Below are positions 27,583-35,935 of a DNA stretch of 64,000 nucleotides, in pieces. Within the stretch, counting starts at the first letter, position 1; the number at the start of each line of letters is the position of its first letter. The position numbers were made by a program, and so were the translations under genes. Origin of the DNA: Hyphomicrobiales bacterium. Its GTDB lineage: Bacteria > Pseudomonadota > Alphaproteobacteria > Rhizobiales > Rhizobiaceae. The notes beneath the pieces are model-generated. The model worked only from the letters and a program-made list of their open reading frames with translations. It did not search any database and was not told the DNA's origin. The stretch is from positions 62,001 through 126,000 of the forward strand of contig UBJR01000005.1 in assembly GCA_900465675.1 (NCBI GenBank), given 5' to 3'.

Positions 27583-28515
27583 ATGACGCTGACGCTTTCG
27601 TTGAACACCAATCCGCTGGTAAACCGCTTCGCGGAGCCCGACGATCTGATCGACACGGTGGCGAGCGACCTGAAGATCCGAGACCTGCAGTTGACCCATG
27701 AATTCATCAATCCGAGCTGGCAGGCGCCCGTGATCCGCCGCCTGACGCGGAGCATGAACACGGCGCTGCGGCGCACCGGCGTTCGCGTCACCTCGGGCAT
27801 GACCGGCCCCTACGGCCGTCTCAACCATTTCGGCCATCCGGATGCCGAGGTCAGGCGCTACTATATCGACTGGTTCAAGACCTTTGCCGATATCACCGCC
27901 GATCTCGGCGGCGATTCCGTCGGCACGCAGTTTGCGATCTTCACCTACAAGGATTTCGACGACCCCGTTCGCCGTGAGGAACTGATCAAGATCGCCATCG
28001 ACAGCTGGGCCGAGGTCGCCGAGCACGGCCGTGCCGCCGGTCTTTCCTATGTTTTCTGGGAGCCGATGAGCGTCGGCCGCGAGTTCGGCGAGACGATCGC
28101 CGCCTGCCTCTCGCTGCAGGAGCGGCTGACGGCGGCGAAAATGGCGATCCCGATGTGGATGATGGCCGATATTGACCATGGTGACGTCACCTCCGCCAAC
28201 CCCGACGATTTCGATCCCTATGCCTGGGCGCGCGCCGTGCCGCCGGTGTCGCCGATCATCCACATCAAGCAGAGCCTGATGGACAAGGGTGGCCACCGTC
28301 CCTTCACCGCTGATTTCAACGCCAGGGGCCGCATTCAGCCGGCGCCGCTGCTGAAGGCCTTTGCCGATGGCGGTGCTGTCAACAACGAGATCTGCCTCGA
28401 ACTCTCTTTCAAGGAGCGTGAGCCGAACGATCGCGAGGTCATCCCGCAGATCGCCGAAAGCATCGCGTTCTGGTCGCCGTATATCGACACCGGCATCGAC
28501 GACTTGAACATCTGA
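27583..28515 (+). CDS. eryC: Erythrulose 1-phosphate 3-epimerase (tetrulose-4-phosphate racemase)
   Basis: A 310-residue xylose-isomerase-like TIM barrel. In Brucella EryC was long called a dehydrogenase but was shown to interconvert the D and L forms of erythrulose 1-phosphate. The sequence has no Rossmann motif. It does have TIM-barrel metal-site landmarks such as YVFWEPMSVGREFGET, MMADIDHGD and HIKQS. The start has an excellent AAGGAGG site and lies 11 bases after eryB. Confidence 0.88.
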   Translation: MTLTLSLNTNPLVNRFAEPDDLIDTVASDLKIRDLQLTHEFINPSWQAPVIRRLTRSMNTALRRTGVRVTSGMTGPYGRLNHFGHPDAEVRRYYIDWFKTFADITADLGGDSVGTQFAIFTYKDFDDPVRREELIKIAIDSWAEVAEHGRAAGLSYVFWEPMSVGREFGETIAACLSLQERLTAAKMAIPMWMMADIDHGDVTSANPDDFDPYAWARAVPPVSPIIHIKQSLMDKGGHRPFTADFNARGRIQPAPLLKAFADGGAVNNEICLELSFKEREPNDREVIPQIAESIAFWSPYIDTGIDDLNI

Positions 28516-28587
28516 GATGGAGAATTTTAAAAGGCAGCACCACGACGCGGCGGAATCGCCACGCAGGACATTCGAAAGGAAGCGGCT

Positions 28588-29523
28588 GTGACGGATGCCG
28601 ATGATACGCTTGCCGTACGTGCCGCATGGCTGCATTACGCCGGTGGATTGACCCAGTCGGAGGTCGCCCGGCGCCTCGGTGTGCCCTCGGTCAAGGCGCA
28701 CCGGCTGATCGCGCGCGCCGTCGCCGATGGCGTGGTGAAAGTCACGATCGACGGCGATATCGTCGAATGCGTCGAGCTCGAATCCCGCCTTTCGGAGCGT
28801 TTCGGGCTGCAATATTGCGAAGTGGCACCCGATCTCGGCGAGGAAGGCCTGCCGCTGCGCGCGCTCGGCCATGCCGGCGCCGGATATCTGAAGCGCGAGA
28901 TCGAGCGGGGCGACAACAAGGTGATCGGCCTCGGTCATGGGCGCACACTGTCGGCGGCCGTCCAGTACATGCCGCGCATCAACGCCAAGGACCTGCGTTT
29001 CGTCTCGCTGCTTGGCGGTTTGACGCGGAACTACGGCGCCAATCCTTACGACGTGATGCACCGGATCGCCGAAAAGACCGGGACGCATGCCTATGTGATG
29101 CCCGTCCCCTTCTTCGCCAATACCGGCGAGGACCGTAAGGTGCTGAAGGCGCAACGCGCCGTGAAGGAAGTCTTCGACCTCGCCAACAATGCGGATCTCA
29201 AGCTCGTCGGCCTTGGAACCGTCGATGCCGAAGCGCAGCTGGTGCTCTCGGGCATGGTCGAGCCCAGCGAAATCCAGGATATCGCCGCGGCCGGTGGCGT
29301 CGGCGAAATTCTCGGCCATTTCTTCGATGCCGATGGCCAGGTGCTGGACACGGCGCTGACCGCCCGCACGCTTTCGGCCTCCTTCCCGAAGTCGAAGACC
29401 GAACGTCTCGTCGCGCTCGCCGGCGGCCAGTCGAAGGTCGCGGCGATCCGCGCCATCCTCAACAGCCGCCGCCTTTTCGGCCTCATCACCGATGAGAAGA
29501 CCGCACAGACGCTGTTGCAATAG
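28588..29523 (+). CDS. eryD: SorC/DeoR-type sugar-binding transcriptional regulator of erythritol catabolism
   Basis: A 311-residue regulator with an N-terminal helix-turn-helix at about residues 18-42 (LTQSEVARRLGVPSVKAHRLI) and a SorC-type sugar-phosphate-binding domain (VIGLGHGRTLSAAVQ). It uses a GTG start at 28588, preceded by AAAGGAAG. In Brucella EryD represses the ery operon and is relieved by erythritol. Here it closes eryABCD, 72 bases after eryC. Confidence 0.88.
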   Translation: MTDADDTLAVRAAWLHYAGGLTQSEVARRLGVPSVKAHRLIARAVADGVVKVTIDGDIVECVELESRLSERFGLQYCEVAPDLGEEGLPLRALGHAGAGYLKREIERGDNKVIGLGHGRTLSAAVQYMPRINAKDLRFVSLLGGLTRNYGANPYDVMHRIAEKTGTHAYVMPVPFFANTGEDRKVLKAQRAVKEVFDLANNADLKLVGLGTVDAEAQLVLSGMVEPSEIQDIAAAGGVGEILGHFFDADGQVLDTALTARTLSASFPKSKTERLVALAGGQSKVAAIRAILNSRRLFGLITDEKTAQTLLQ

Positions 29524-29623
29524 CCACCAAAGCAACATTATTTGATCGCAAAATCACATCATATATGTTGCTTATCACGAAATATCCGTTACCTTAACAC
29601 CATAGACTTGGGTGGAGACCGGA

Positions 29624-30400
29624 ATGAAGCGGGAAGAGCGGCAGCAGCTGATCGTCAATCTGCTCGTCGAAAACAAGACCGTCGATCTCGACGACCTTGC
29701 CGATCGCTTCACCGTGTCGAAGATGACTGTTCACCGCGATCTCGACGACCTTGAGCAGGCCGGCGTGCTGCGCAAGGTCCGCGGCGGCGCGACGATCGAC
29801 GCCGGAACCCAGTTCGAAAGCGATTTCTGCATCCGCGAGCGCCAGGGCGGCGAAGCCAAGATCGCCATGGCGCAGAAGGCATTGGAGCTGGTCGAGCCCG
29901 GGATGACCGTGATGGTCAATGACGGGTCGATGGCGGCGGTGCTTGGCGAAATGCTGCTGCAGAAGCGGCCACTGACCGTGATCACCAACAACGCCGCGAT
30001 CATGGAGCGGCTGAAGAGCGAAAACGGCATCACGCTGATCGCGCTCGGCGGCATCTATTCCGCCAAATTCAACGCCTATCTCGGCGTCGTCACCGAGGAA
30101 GCGCTGTCGAAGCTCAGGGCCGATATCGCCTTCATCTCGACTCCCGCCGTCAGCGGCAGGCTCGCCTATCACATGGACGACAATGCGGTCCGTACCAAGC
30201 GGGCGATGATCGCTTCGGCATCGAGGAGCTGCCTCCTGGTCAACCACGAGCGCATCGGCCACACCGCCCTGCACGTGATGGCCGATCTGGCCGGCTTCGA
30301 CGCCGTCATCACCGACAAGGCGCCCGAAAAGCCCGCCCTCGACGAATTCGAACAGGCGGGCATCGCGCTCACCATCGCATCAGAACAGGATCCGACATGA
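29624..30400 (+). CDS. eryR: DeoR-family transcriptional regulator
   Basis: A 258-residue DeoR protein with an N-terminal winged helix (LADRFTVSKMTVHRDLDDL) and an ISOCOT sensor domain. ATG at 29624 is preferred over an in-frame GTG at 29612 because the GGTGGAG site is correctly spaced for the ATG. The stop overlaps the tpiB start (ATGA at 30397-30400), matching the known eryR-tpiB-rpiB cluster of R. leguminosarum. The 100-base gap before it is AT-rich and probably carries its promoter. Confidence 0.87.
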   Translation: MKREERQQLIVNLLVENKTVDLDDLADRFTVSKMTVHRDLDDLEQAGVLRKVRGGATIDAGTQFESDFCIRERQGGEAKIAMAQKALELVEPGMTVMVNDGSMAAVLGEMLLQKRPLTVITNNAAIMERLKSENGITLIALGGIYSAKFNAYLGVVTEEALSKLRADIAFISTPAVSGRLAYHMDDNAVRTKRAMIASASRSCLLVNHERIGHTALHVMADLAGFDAVITDKAPEKPALDEFEQAGIALTIASEQDPT

Positions 30401-31167
30401 CCGAAAAGCCGCGCTTCTGGATCGGCACCAGCTGGAAGATGAACAAGACACTTGCCGAAGCGCAAGCTTTCGCCCGCGGCCTCGAAGCTGCCGATGCGGC
30501 GCGCGATCCGCGTATCCAGCGCTTCGTCATCCCGCCCTTCACCGCCGTGCGCGAAGTCAAGGCGATGCTGGCCAAGACATCCGTCAAGGTCGGCGCGCAG
30601 AACATGCACTGGGCCGATCAGGGCGCCTGGACCGGCGAGGTCTCGCCGGTGATGCTGAAGGACTGCAATCTGGATATCGTCGAGCTCGGCCATTCCGAGC
30701 GCCGCGAGCATTTCGGCGAAACCGACGAGACGGTCGGCCTGAAGACCGAAGCGGCCGTCCGCCACGGCCTGATCCCGCTGATCTGCATTGGCGAGACGCT
30801 TGCCGACCGCGAAAGCGGCAGGGCCGCGGAGATTCTGGCCACGCAGGTGCGCGGCGCCCTTTCGAAGCTCTCGGCAGCACAGAAATCGGCCGAGATCCTG
30901 CTCGCCTATGAGCCCGTCTGGGCAATTGGCGAAAACGGCATTCCGGCGAGCGCCGATTATGCCGACGCCCGCCAGGCCGAAATCATTGCGGTTGCCGAAG
31001 AGGTGCTCGGCCGCAAGATCCCTTGCCTCTACGGCGGCTCGGTCAACCCTGGAAACTGCGAAGAACTGATCTCGAGCCCCCATATCGACGGGCTCTTCAT
31101 CGGCCGTTCGGCCTGGAACGTCGAGGGCTACCTCGACATTCTCGCCAAATGCGCCGCCAAACTCTAA
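30397..31167 (+). CDS. eryH: L-erythrulose 1-phosphate isomerase (TIM family)
   Basis: A 256-residue triosephosphate-isomerase homologue (tpiB, tpiA2). The catalytic residues of the family are present: K14 in SWKMNKT, H99 in ELGHSERRE and E172 in [12 protein letters not shown]; the phosphate loop YGGSVNPGN is intact. In Brucella this paralogue converts L-erythrulose 1-phosphate to D-erythrulose 4-phosphate. Coupled to eryR by 4-base overlap and followed by eryI after 11 bases. A housekeeping TIM role is unlikely in this setting. Confidence 0.9.
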   Translation: MTEKPRFWIGTSWKMNKTLAEAQAFARGLEAADAARDPRIQRFVIPPFTAVREVKAMLAKTSVKVGAQNMHWADQGAWTGEVSPVMLKDCNLDIVELGHSERREHFGETDETVGLKTEAAVRHGLIPLICIGETLADRESGRAAEILATQVRGALSKLSAAQKSAEILLAYEPVWAIGENGIPASADYADARQAEIIAVAEEVLGRKIPCLYGGSVNPGNCEELISSPHIDGLFIGRSAWNVEGYLDILAKCAAKL

Positions 31168-31178
31168 GGAGAACGACA

Positions 31179-31634
31179 ATGAAGCTTGCCATTGCAGGAG
31201 ACAGCGCCGGCGAAGGTCTCGCCAAGGTTCTGGCCGATCATCTGAAGGATCGTTTCGAGGTGCACGAAGTCTCGCGCACCAACGAAGGCGCCGATCCCTT
31301 CTACGCCAACCTCTCCGACCGCGTCGCCTCCGGCGTCATCGACGGCACCTACGACAAGGCGATCCTCGTCTGCGGCACCGGCATCGGCGTCTGCATCTCG
31401 GCCAACAAGGTCCCCGGCATCCGCGCCGCGCTGACCCACGACACCTATTCGGCCGAACGCGCAGCGCTCTCCAACAACGCCCAAATCATCACCATGGGCG
31501 CCCGCGTTATCGGCACCGAACTGGCGAAGTCGATCGCCGATGCGTTTCTGGCGCAGACGTTCGACGAGAACGGCCGGTCTGCTGGGAATGTGAAGGCGAT
31601 GGACGAGCTGGACGCGAAGTATAACGTTCGGTGA
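31179..31634 (+). CDS. eryI: D-erythrulose 4-phosphate isomerase (RpiB family)
   Basis: A 151-residue RpiB-like protein that makes D-erythrose 4-phosphate. The catalytic cysteine C65 in [14 protein letters not shown] is kept. The motif equivalent to RpiB Asp-His near the N-terminus reads GDSAG (D8-S9), and the position of the RpiB ring-opening histidine is serine (S98 in LSNNAQ). Both changes fit a tetrose phosphate that has no furanose ring. The start at 31179 follows AAGGAG; an in-frame start inside eryH is rejected. Confidence 0.9.
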   Translation: MKLAIAGDSAGEGLAKVLADHLKDRFEVHEVSRTNEGADPFYANLSDRVASGVIDGTYDKAILVCGTGIGVCISANKVPGIRAALTHDTYSAERAALSNNAQIITMGARVIGTELAKSIADAFLAQTFDENGRSAGNVKAMDELDAKYNVR

Positions 31635-31748
31635 GTTGGGTGGGTGCCTTCATCATGAGGCGCTCCTCGTGTTTGTACGCACGTGATACCATGCCCGCTC
31701 CGTCGCCTGCTTCCATGCGGGATTTGAAACGCTCTGGCGTGCCTGGAG

Positions 31749-31865
31749 CCCCCTCACCCTACCCTCTCCCCGAGGGGAGAGGGGGGAAGTCAGAGCGAGA
31801 GGCCGCCGCAGCTTTCCCTTCTCACCAGCGGGGAGAAGGTGGCCCAAAGGGCCGGATGAGGGGGC
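31749..31865. repeat. Palindromic intergenic repeat, element B copy 1
   Basis: Begins CCCCCTCACCC, has an internal CTCTCCCC-GA-GGGGAGAG hairpin and a second hairpin in the GGGGAGAAGGTGGCCC region, and ends GGATGAGGGGG as the mirror of its start. Element B copy 2 is at 52059-52186, between kdpC and kdpD. Confidence 0.85.
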
Positions 31866-31879
31866 TACACCCGTAGTTC

Positions 31880-32016
31880 TCCCTCATCCCTGTGCTTGTC
31901 ACAGGGCTCCAGCAGCCGCGCGTCCGCGCGGCGGGAGATTTTTACGTTTACTCAAGAATCATTCACGGCGCAGACGCGCCGTGGCTGGATTCCTGTGACA
32001 AGCACAGGAATGAGGG
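31880..32016. repeat. Palindromic intergenic repeat, element A copy 2
   Basis: Arms start TCCCTCATCCCTGTGC at 31880 and are mirrored at 31984-32016. Each arm carries CCTGTG-N5-CACAGG, as in copy 1 at 6801-6920. The central part between the arms differs between the copies. Confidence 0.85.
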
Positions 32017-32084
32017 CAGCGAGTAGGCAACATCGCAGGACACCGAGACTGCCATTTCACAGGGTCTCGCTAGCGAAGATCACC

Positions 32085-32720
32085 TCACCCGAAACTCGCC
32101 GCCATCGTCCCGATAATCAACGCCGCCGAAACCGCCCCCGGATCGGCATGGCCAAGCACACGCTCGCCCAACCGTGATGCCCGGCCCTTGGTCGCGAGCA
32201 TCGCCTTGGTCGCTTCCGCCCCGGCATTTGCCGCATCCACAGCCGCCTTCAGGCAGACGGCAAGCGAAGAGCCGTTGGCAAACGCTGCCTCAGCCGCATC
32301 GGCGGCCGGGCGCCAGGCATCGACCATCGTCTTTTCGCCCGGTACTGCCTTGCCGCGGTCCTCGATCCCCTTGGCCATGGCGGCAAACGCCCTCACCATG
32401 TCCTCGTCGCCGGCGGATGCCTTGCCCTTCAGCGCCGCACCGGCGCGCATGAAGGCCGTCGCATAGAGCGGTCCCGATGAGGCGCCGACGGCGTTCAGGA
32501 ATGACTTGGCGGCGAGGTTGAAGATGGCGCCGAGATCACTCTCTGCCGCATTGGCCGCGAGGCTTGTCTTCACCGTCGAAAAACCGAGCTCCATGGTGAT
32601 ACCATGGTCGGCATCGCCGATGACGCCGTCGAGTTCACTGAGGCGGTCGCGGTTTTCCGTAATGGTCGCGGCGATCGCCGAGAACAGGGCGCGCAGGTCC
32701 TGTGCAGTGATCTCAGCCAT
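32085..32720 (-). CDS. dhaL: Dihydroxyacetone-kinase-family ATP-binding subunit DhaL
   Basis: A 211-residue all-helical DhaL subunit. The nucleotide/magnesium site is visible as ELDGVIGDADHG with three aspartates (D31, D36, D38). The start at 32720 shares one base with the dhaK stop (TGATG), giving tight coupling. No dhaM or PTS gene is adjacent, so phosphate probably comes from ATP. Co-regulation with the apiose genes makes L-erythrulose or a related ketotetrose a plausible substrate besides dihydroxyacetone. Confidence 0.85.
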   Translation of the reverse strand: MAEITAQDLRALFSAIAATITENRDRLSELDGVIGDADHGITMELGFSTVKTSLAANAAESDLGAIFNLAAKSFLNAVGASSGPLYATAFMRAGAALKGKASAGDEDMVRAFAAMAKGIEDRGKAVPGEKTMVDAWRPAADAAEAAFANGSSLAVCLKAAVDAANAGAEATKAMLATKGRASRLGERVLGHADPGAVSAALIIGTMAASFG

Positions 32721-33730
32721 CAGTGGCCGCTCCTGAACATGGCGCAATCGCAGGGGTGGTCGAGCAGCGATTGCAGCTCATCGTCGAGATGCATGAGGGT
32801 CACCGAGGCGCCCATCATGTCGAGCGAGCTGCAATAATTGCCGACGAGCGTCGAGTGGATGACAAGGCCCTCGCCATCAAGCCGCTGCTTGACGCGGGCC
32901 ATCATGATGTAGAGCTCCATTAGCGGCGTGGCACCGAGGCCGTTGACCAGAACGGCAACGCGGTCACCGCGGTCGGCTTTCATCTCGGGCAGGATCTTGT
33001 CGAGCAGATCGTCGGTAATCGCATTGGCGCTTTTCAGCGGGCCGCGCTCGACGCCCGGTTCGCCATGGATGCCCATGCCGATTTCCATCTCGTCGGGGCC
33101 GAGCTCGAAATTCGGCTTGCGCGTCTGCGGCAGGGAACAAGGGCCGAGCGCCACGCCCATGGTGAAGGTCCGGTCATTGGCCTTGCGGGCGACGGCCTCG
33201 CAGGCATCGAGATCCATCATCCGGTCGCTGGCAGCACCGGCGATCTTGAAGACGAAGACATTGCCGGCCACGCCGCGGCGATCCGTACGCCGGTCGCGCG
33301 GTGCCGAGGCGACGTCGTCGGTGGTCAGCACCGTGCGCACCTCGATGTCTTCCATCGCCGCCATTTCGGCCGCCATGTCGAAATTCATCACGTCGCCGGC
33401 ATAGTTGCCATACATGAAAAGCACGCCCGCGCCGCCATCGACGGCCTTGGCACATTCGAGGATCGGGTCCGGCGGCGGCGAGGCGAAGACATTGCCGATC
33501 GCCGCAGCGTCTGCCAAACCGCGCCCGACGAAACCGACGAAGCTCGGCTCATGACCGGAGCCGCCGCCGATCACCAGGCCGACCTTGCCCTTGCGCGGAC
33601 CATCGACCGCGACCACCGAGCGGGTGGTGCCCTCGATCAGTTTCAGGTGATTGGGATGGGCGGCCAGCATACCCGCCAGCATTTCGTCGACGGCATCGGC
33701 GCCGTTGTTGATGATTTTCTTGACCGTCAT
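32720..33730 (-). CDS. dhaK: Dihydroxyacetone-kinase-family ketose-binding subunit DhaK
   Basis: A 336-residue DhaK subunit. The substrate histidine that forms a hemiaminal with the ketose is present at H222 in GMGIHGEPG, and GGGSGHEP (with H60) is intact. It starts 52 bases after the GntR regulator gene, with a purine-rich GGAGGAT site, so regulator, dhaK and dhaL form one operon. It may phosphorylate dihydroxyacetone, or L-erythrulose to give L-erythrulose 1-phosphate for EryH. Confidence 0.87.
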   Translation of the reverse strand: MTVKKIINNGADAVDEMLAGMLAAHPNHLKLIEGTTRSVVAVDGPRKGKVGLVIGGGSGHEPSFVGFVGRGLADAAAIGNVFASPPPDPILECAKAVDGGAGVLFMYGNYAGDVMNFDMAAEMAAMEDIEVRTVLTTDDVASAPRDRRTDRRGVAGNVFVFKIAGAASDRMMDLDACEAVARKANDRTFTMGVALGPCSLPQTRKPNFELGPDEMEIGMGIHGEPGVERGPLKSANAITDDLLDKILPEMKADRGDRVAVLVNGLGATPLMELYIMMARVKQRLDGEGLVIHSTLVGNYCSSLDMMGASVTLMHLDDELQSLLDHPCDCAMFRSGH

Positions 33731-33782
33731 CGATCCTCCTTCGATGCATGCAGCCGCCCCTCTTCCCAGGCGGCAGGCCTGC

Positions 33783-34487
33783 CTATTTCGTGTAGAGCGC
33801 CCGTGAGCGCTCGAGATGCTTCAGCACCGCCGATTCTGCACCATCGGCATCGCGTGCCGCAAGGCGCTCGACGATCTCTTCGTGCTCGACCAGCGTGAAT
33901 TTTTCCTTGCCGGTCCAGATCAGCATCTCCGTGTGATATTCGCGCAGCCACGCCAGCATTGCCTCGCTGACCGCGGCAAAGATCGGGTTGCCGGAAATCT
34001 GCGCGATGCGGGTGTGAAACTGCATGTCGGCGGAGATGAAATCTTCAGCGTTTCCAAGCGACTCGCGCTGGCGGCTGATGATCGTCTTCAGCGCCTCGAT
34101 ATCGGCTGACGTCGCGCGCTGCGCCGCTTCGCGCGCCATGCCGCGCTCGAAGAAGATACGGGCGCTCTTCAGGTTTTCGAGACTGTCATTGGACTGCGAC
34201 AGCATGATCTTCGCCGTCAGGTCCACCTGCCGGAAGATCGACTGCGCCGTCAGCTTCAGCACCTTGGCGCGCTCGCCATGGGAAATGTTGACGAGGCCCA
34301 TACCAGCCAGCGACTGCATCGCCTCGCGGATCGCCGGACGGCCGACCCCGAAACGTTCCATCAGCACGCGCTCGGAGGGCATTTCATCACCGGGCTTCAG
34401 TTCGCCCGAGGTGATCATGCGTTCGAGCCTGTCGAAAACCTCGTCGGAGAGCTTCCGGCGAACGATCTGCTCGATTGGTTGGGTCAT
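33783..34487 (-). CDS. GntR-family (FadR/NanR-type) transcriptional regulator
   Basis: A 234-residue GntR protein of the FadR subgroup. The winged helix covers about residues 9-70 (PSERVLMERFGVGRPAIREAM), followed by an all-helical FCD effector domain. It heads dhaKL and is divergent from oiaX. NanR-like proteins recognise GGTATA-type half sites; two 16-base sites containing this element in reverse (TATACC/CATACC) lie upstream of oiaX and apnO, so it is the likely regulator of the apiose genes. Confidence 0.85.
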   Translation of the reverse strand: MTQPIEQIVRRKLSDEVFDRLERMITSGELKPGDEMPSERVLMERFGVGRPAIREAMQSLAGMGLVNISHGERAKVLKLTAQSIFRQVDLTAKIMLSQSNDSLENLKSARIFFERGMAREAAQRATSADIEALKTIISRQRESLGNAEDFISADMQFHTRIAQISGNPIFAAVSEAMLAWLREYHTEMLIWTGKEKFTLVEHEEIVERLAARDADGAESAVLKHLERSRALYTK

Positions 34488-34602
34488 GATGTCTCGCTGG
34501 CTCAGAATTCCCTCCCCATTAGCATTTTGCGCGGCGGCGACAAAGGCCGCGATACAATCATTCGGCAGCGCTCAGGAAATTTTCCATTTGCGAAATTGGA
34601 AT

Positions 34603-34618
34603 ACTCATTATACCAGTT
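34603..34618. promoter_or_regulatory. Candidate GntR operator, site 1 (divergent oiaX / gntR region)
   Basis: The sequence ACTCATTATACCAGTT differs by one base from site 2 at 37305-37320. It lies about 50 bases before the oiaX start and 116 bases before the divergent GntR start, inside the only shared promoter region of both operons. Confidence 0.6.
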
Positions 34619-34667
34619 AGGCAATGATTGCCAAGATGCTGGGCTTGGCCTGAGGAGCATTAAAGAC

Positions 34668-35930
34668 GTGAGTATGATCACCCTTACCTACCGCATTGAA
34701 ACTGCGGGCAGCGTCGAAGCCATGGCCGACAAGATCGCATCGGATCAGTCGACGGGCACCTTCGTTCCGGTTCCCGGCGAAACCGAAGAGCTGAAGGCGC
34801 GTGTCGCTGCCCGCGTGCTGGCGATCCGCCCTCTCGAGGATGCGAAGACGCCCGGCTGGCCGGAAGTTGCCGAAGGTCACGGACCGCTCAAGCGCGCCGA
34901 TGTCGATATCGCCTTCCCGCTCGATGCCATCGGCACGGATCTTTCGGCGCTGATGACGATTGCAATCGGCGGCGTCTATTCGATCAAGGGCATGACCGGC
35001 ATTCGCATCGTCGATCTGAAGCTGCCGCCGGAATTCAAGGGCGCCCATCCCGGGCCGCAGTTCGGCGTTGCTGGCAGCCGCAAGCTGACCGGCGTCGAGG
35101 GTCGCCCGATCATCGGCACCATCGTCAAACCGGCGCTGGGCCTGCGTCCGCATGAAACGGCGGAACTCGTCGGCGAACTGATCGCATCCGGCGTCGATTT
35201 CATCAAGGACGACGAGAAACTGATGAGCCCGGCCTATTCGCCGCTCAAGGACCGCGTCGCCGCGATCATGCCGCTGATCCTCGATCACGAGCAGAAGACC
35301 GGCAAGAAGGTGATGTATGCCTTCGGCATCTCGCATGCAGATCCGGACGAGATGATGCGTAACCATGATCTGGTCCTCAAGGCGGGCGGCAATTGCGCCG
35401 TCGTCAATATCAATTCGATCGGCTTCGGCGGCATGAGCTTTTTGCGCAAGCGCTCCGGACTGGTGCTCCACGCCCACCGCAACGGCTGGGATATCCTGAC
35501 CCGCAACCCGGCGACCGGCCTCGATTTCAAGGTCTATCAGCAATTCTGGCGCCTGCTCGGCGTCGACCAGTTCCAGATCAACGGCATCCGCGTCAAATAC
35601 TGGGAGCCGGATGAAAGCTTCGTCGAATCCTTCAAGGCGGTCAGCACACCGCTGTTCGACAAGGCGGATTGCCCGCTTCCAGTAGCCGGTTCCGGCCAGT
35701 GGGGCGGCCAGGCACCGGAAACCTATCAGCGCACCGGCCGGACCACCGACCTCCTCTATCTCTGCGGCGGCGGCATCGTCAGCCATCCGGGCGGCCCGGC
35801 GGCAGGCGTGCGCGCGGTGCAGCAGGCATGGCAGGCGGCGGTTGCCGATATCCCGCTTGAGACCTATGCCAAGGATCATCCTGAACTGGCGGCCTCTATC
35901 GCCAAGTTCGCCGACGGCAAGGGTGCGTGA
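34668..35930 (+). CDS. oiaX: RuBisCO-like protein, probable 3-oxo-isoapionate-4-phosphate decarboxylase
   Basis: A 420-residue RuBisCO-like protein. The carbamylated lysine and metal ligands are kept in DFIKDDE (K180, D182, E183), and the first active-site lysine is kept in TIVKPALGL (K154), but the second lysine of KPKLG is alanine and no canonical loop-6 lysine motif is seen, so CO2 fixation is not expected. A GTG start at 34668 is chosen because GAGGAG lies 10 bases before it; ATG at 34674 is the alternative. In D-apiose pathways an RLP decarboxylates 3-oxo-isoapionate 4-phosphate to L-erythrulose 1-phosphate. A related RLP is a transcarboxylase/hydrolase (oiaT); adjacency to eryH/eryI favours the decarboxylase. 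Confidence 0.76.
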   Translation: MSMITLTYRIETAGSVEAMADKIASDQSTGTFVPVPGETEELKARVAARVLAIRPLEDAKTPGWPEVAEGHGPLKRADVDIAFPLDAIGTDLSALMTIAIGGVYSIKGMTGIRIVDLKLPPEFKGAHPGPQFGVAGSRKLTGVEGRPIIGTIVKPALGLRPHETAELVGELIASGVDFIKDDEKLMSPAYSPLKDRVAAIMPLILDHEQKTGKKVMYAFGISHADPDEMMRNHDLVLKAGGNCAVVNINSIGFGGMSFLRKRSGLVLHAHRNGWDILTRNPATGLDFKVYQQFWRLLGVDQFQINGIRVKYWEPDESFVESFKAVSTPLFDKADCPLPVAGSGQWGGQAPETYQRTGRTTDLLYLCGGGIVSHPGGPAAGVRAVQQAWQAAVADIPLETYAKDHPELAASIAKFADGKGA

Positions 35931-35935
35931 TTGCC

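Larger units (their letters stand above)
31635..32084. other. Intergenic region made of palindromic repeats
   Basis: The 450 bases between convergent eryI and dhaL hold no credible gene. They contain element B copy 1 (31749-31865) and element A copy 2 (31880-32016), listed separately. Bases 31635-31748 and 32017-32084 show nothing I can name. Confidence 0.75.

Noticed and set aside
27583..28515. EryC as an erythrulose-phosphate dehydrogenase, its historical name
   Set aside because: No Rossmann motif; the sequence is a xylose-isomerase-like TIM barrel, in line with the later epimerase assignment.
27499..29538. A 679-codon minus-strand open frame across eryC and eryD
   Set aside because: Antisense to two genes with clear family motifs and ribosome sites; no recognisable domain in the minus frame.
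30397..31167. tpiB as the housekeeping triosephosphate isomerase
   Set aside because: It overlaps eryR and precedes eryI; this arrangement belongs to the erythritol pathway, where the paralogue acts on erythrulose 1-phosphate.
31749..32016. The repeat cluster as a CRISPR array
   Set aside because: These are two different palindromic elements, not regularly spaced direct repeats, and there are no cas genes.
34668..35930. Reading the RuBisCO-like gene as a true carbon-fixing RuBisCO
   Set aside because: The KPKLG second lysine and loop-6 lysine are missing, there is no phosphoribulokinase or small subunit, and the neighbours form an apionate pathway.
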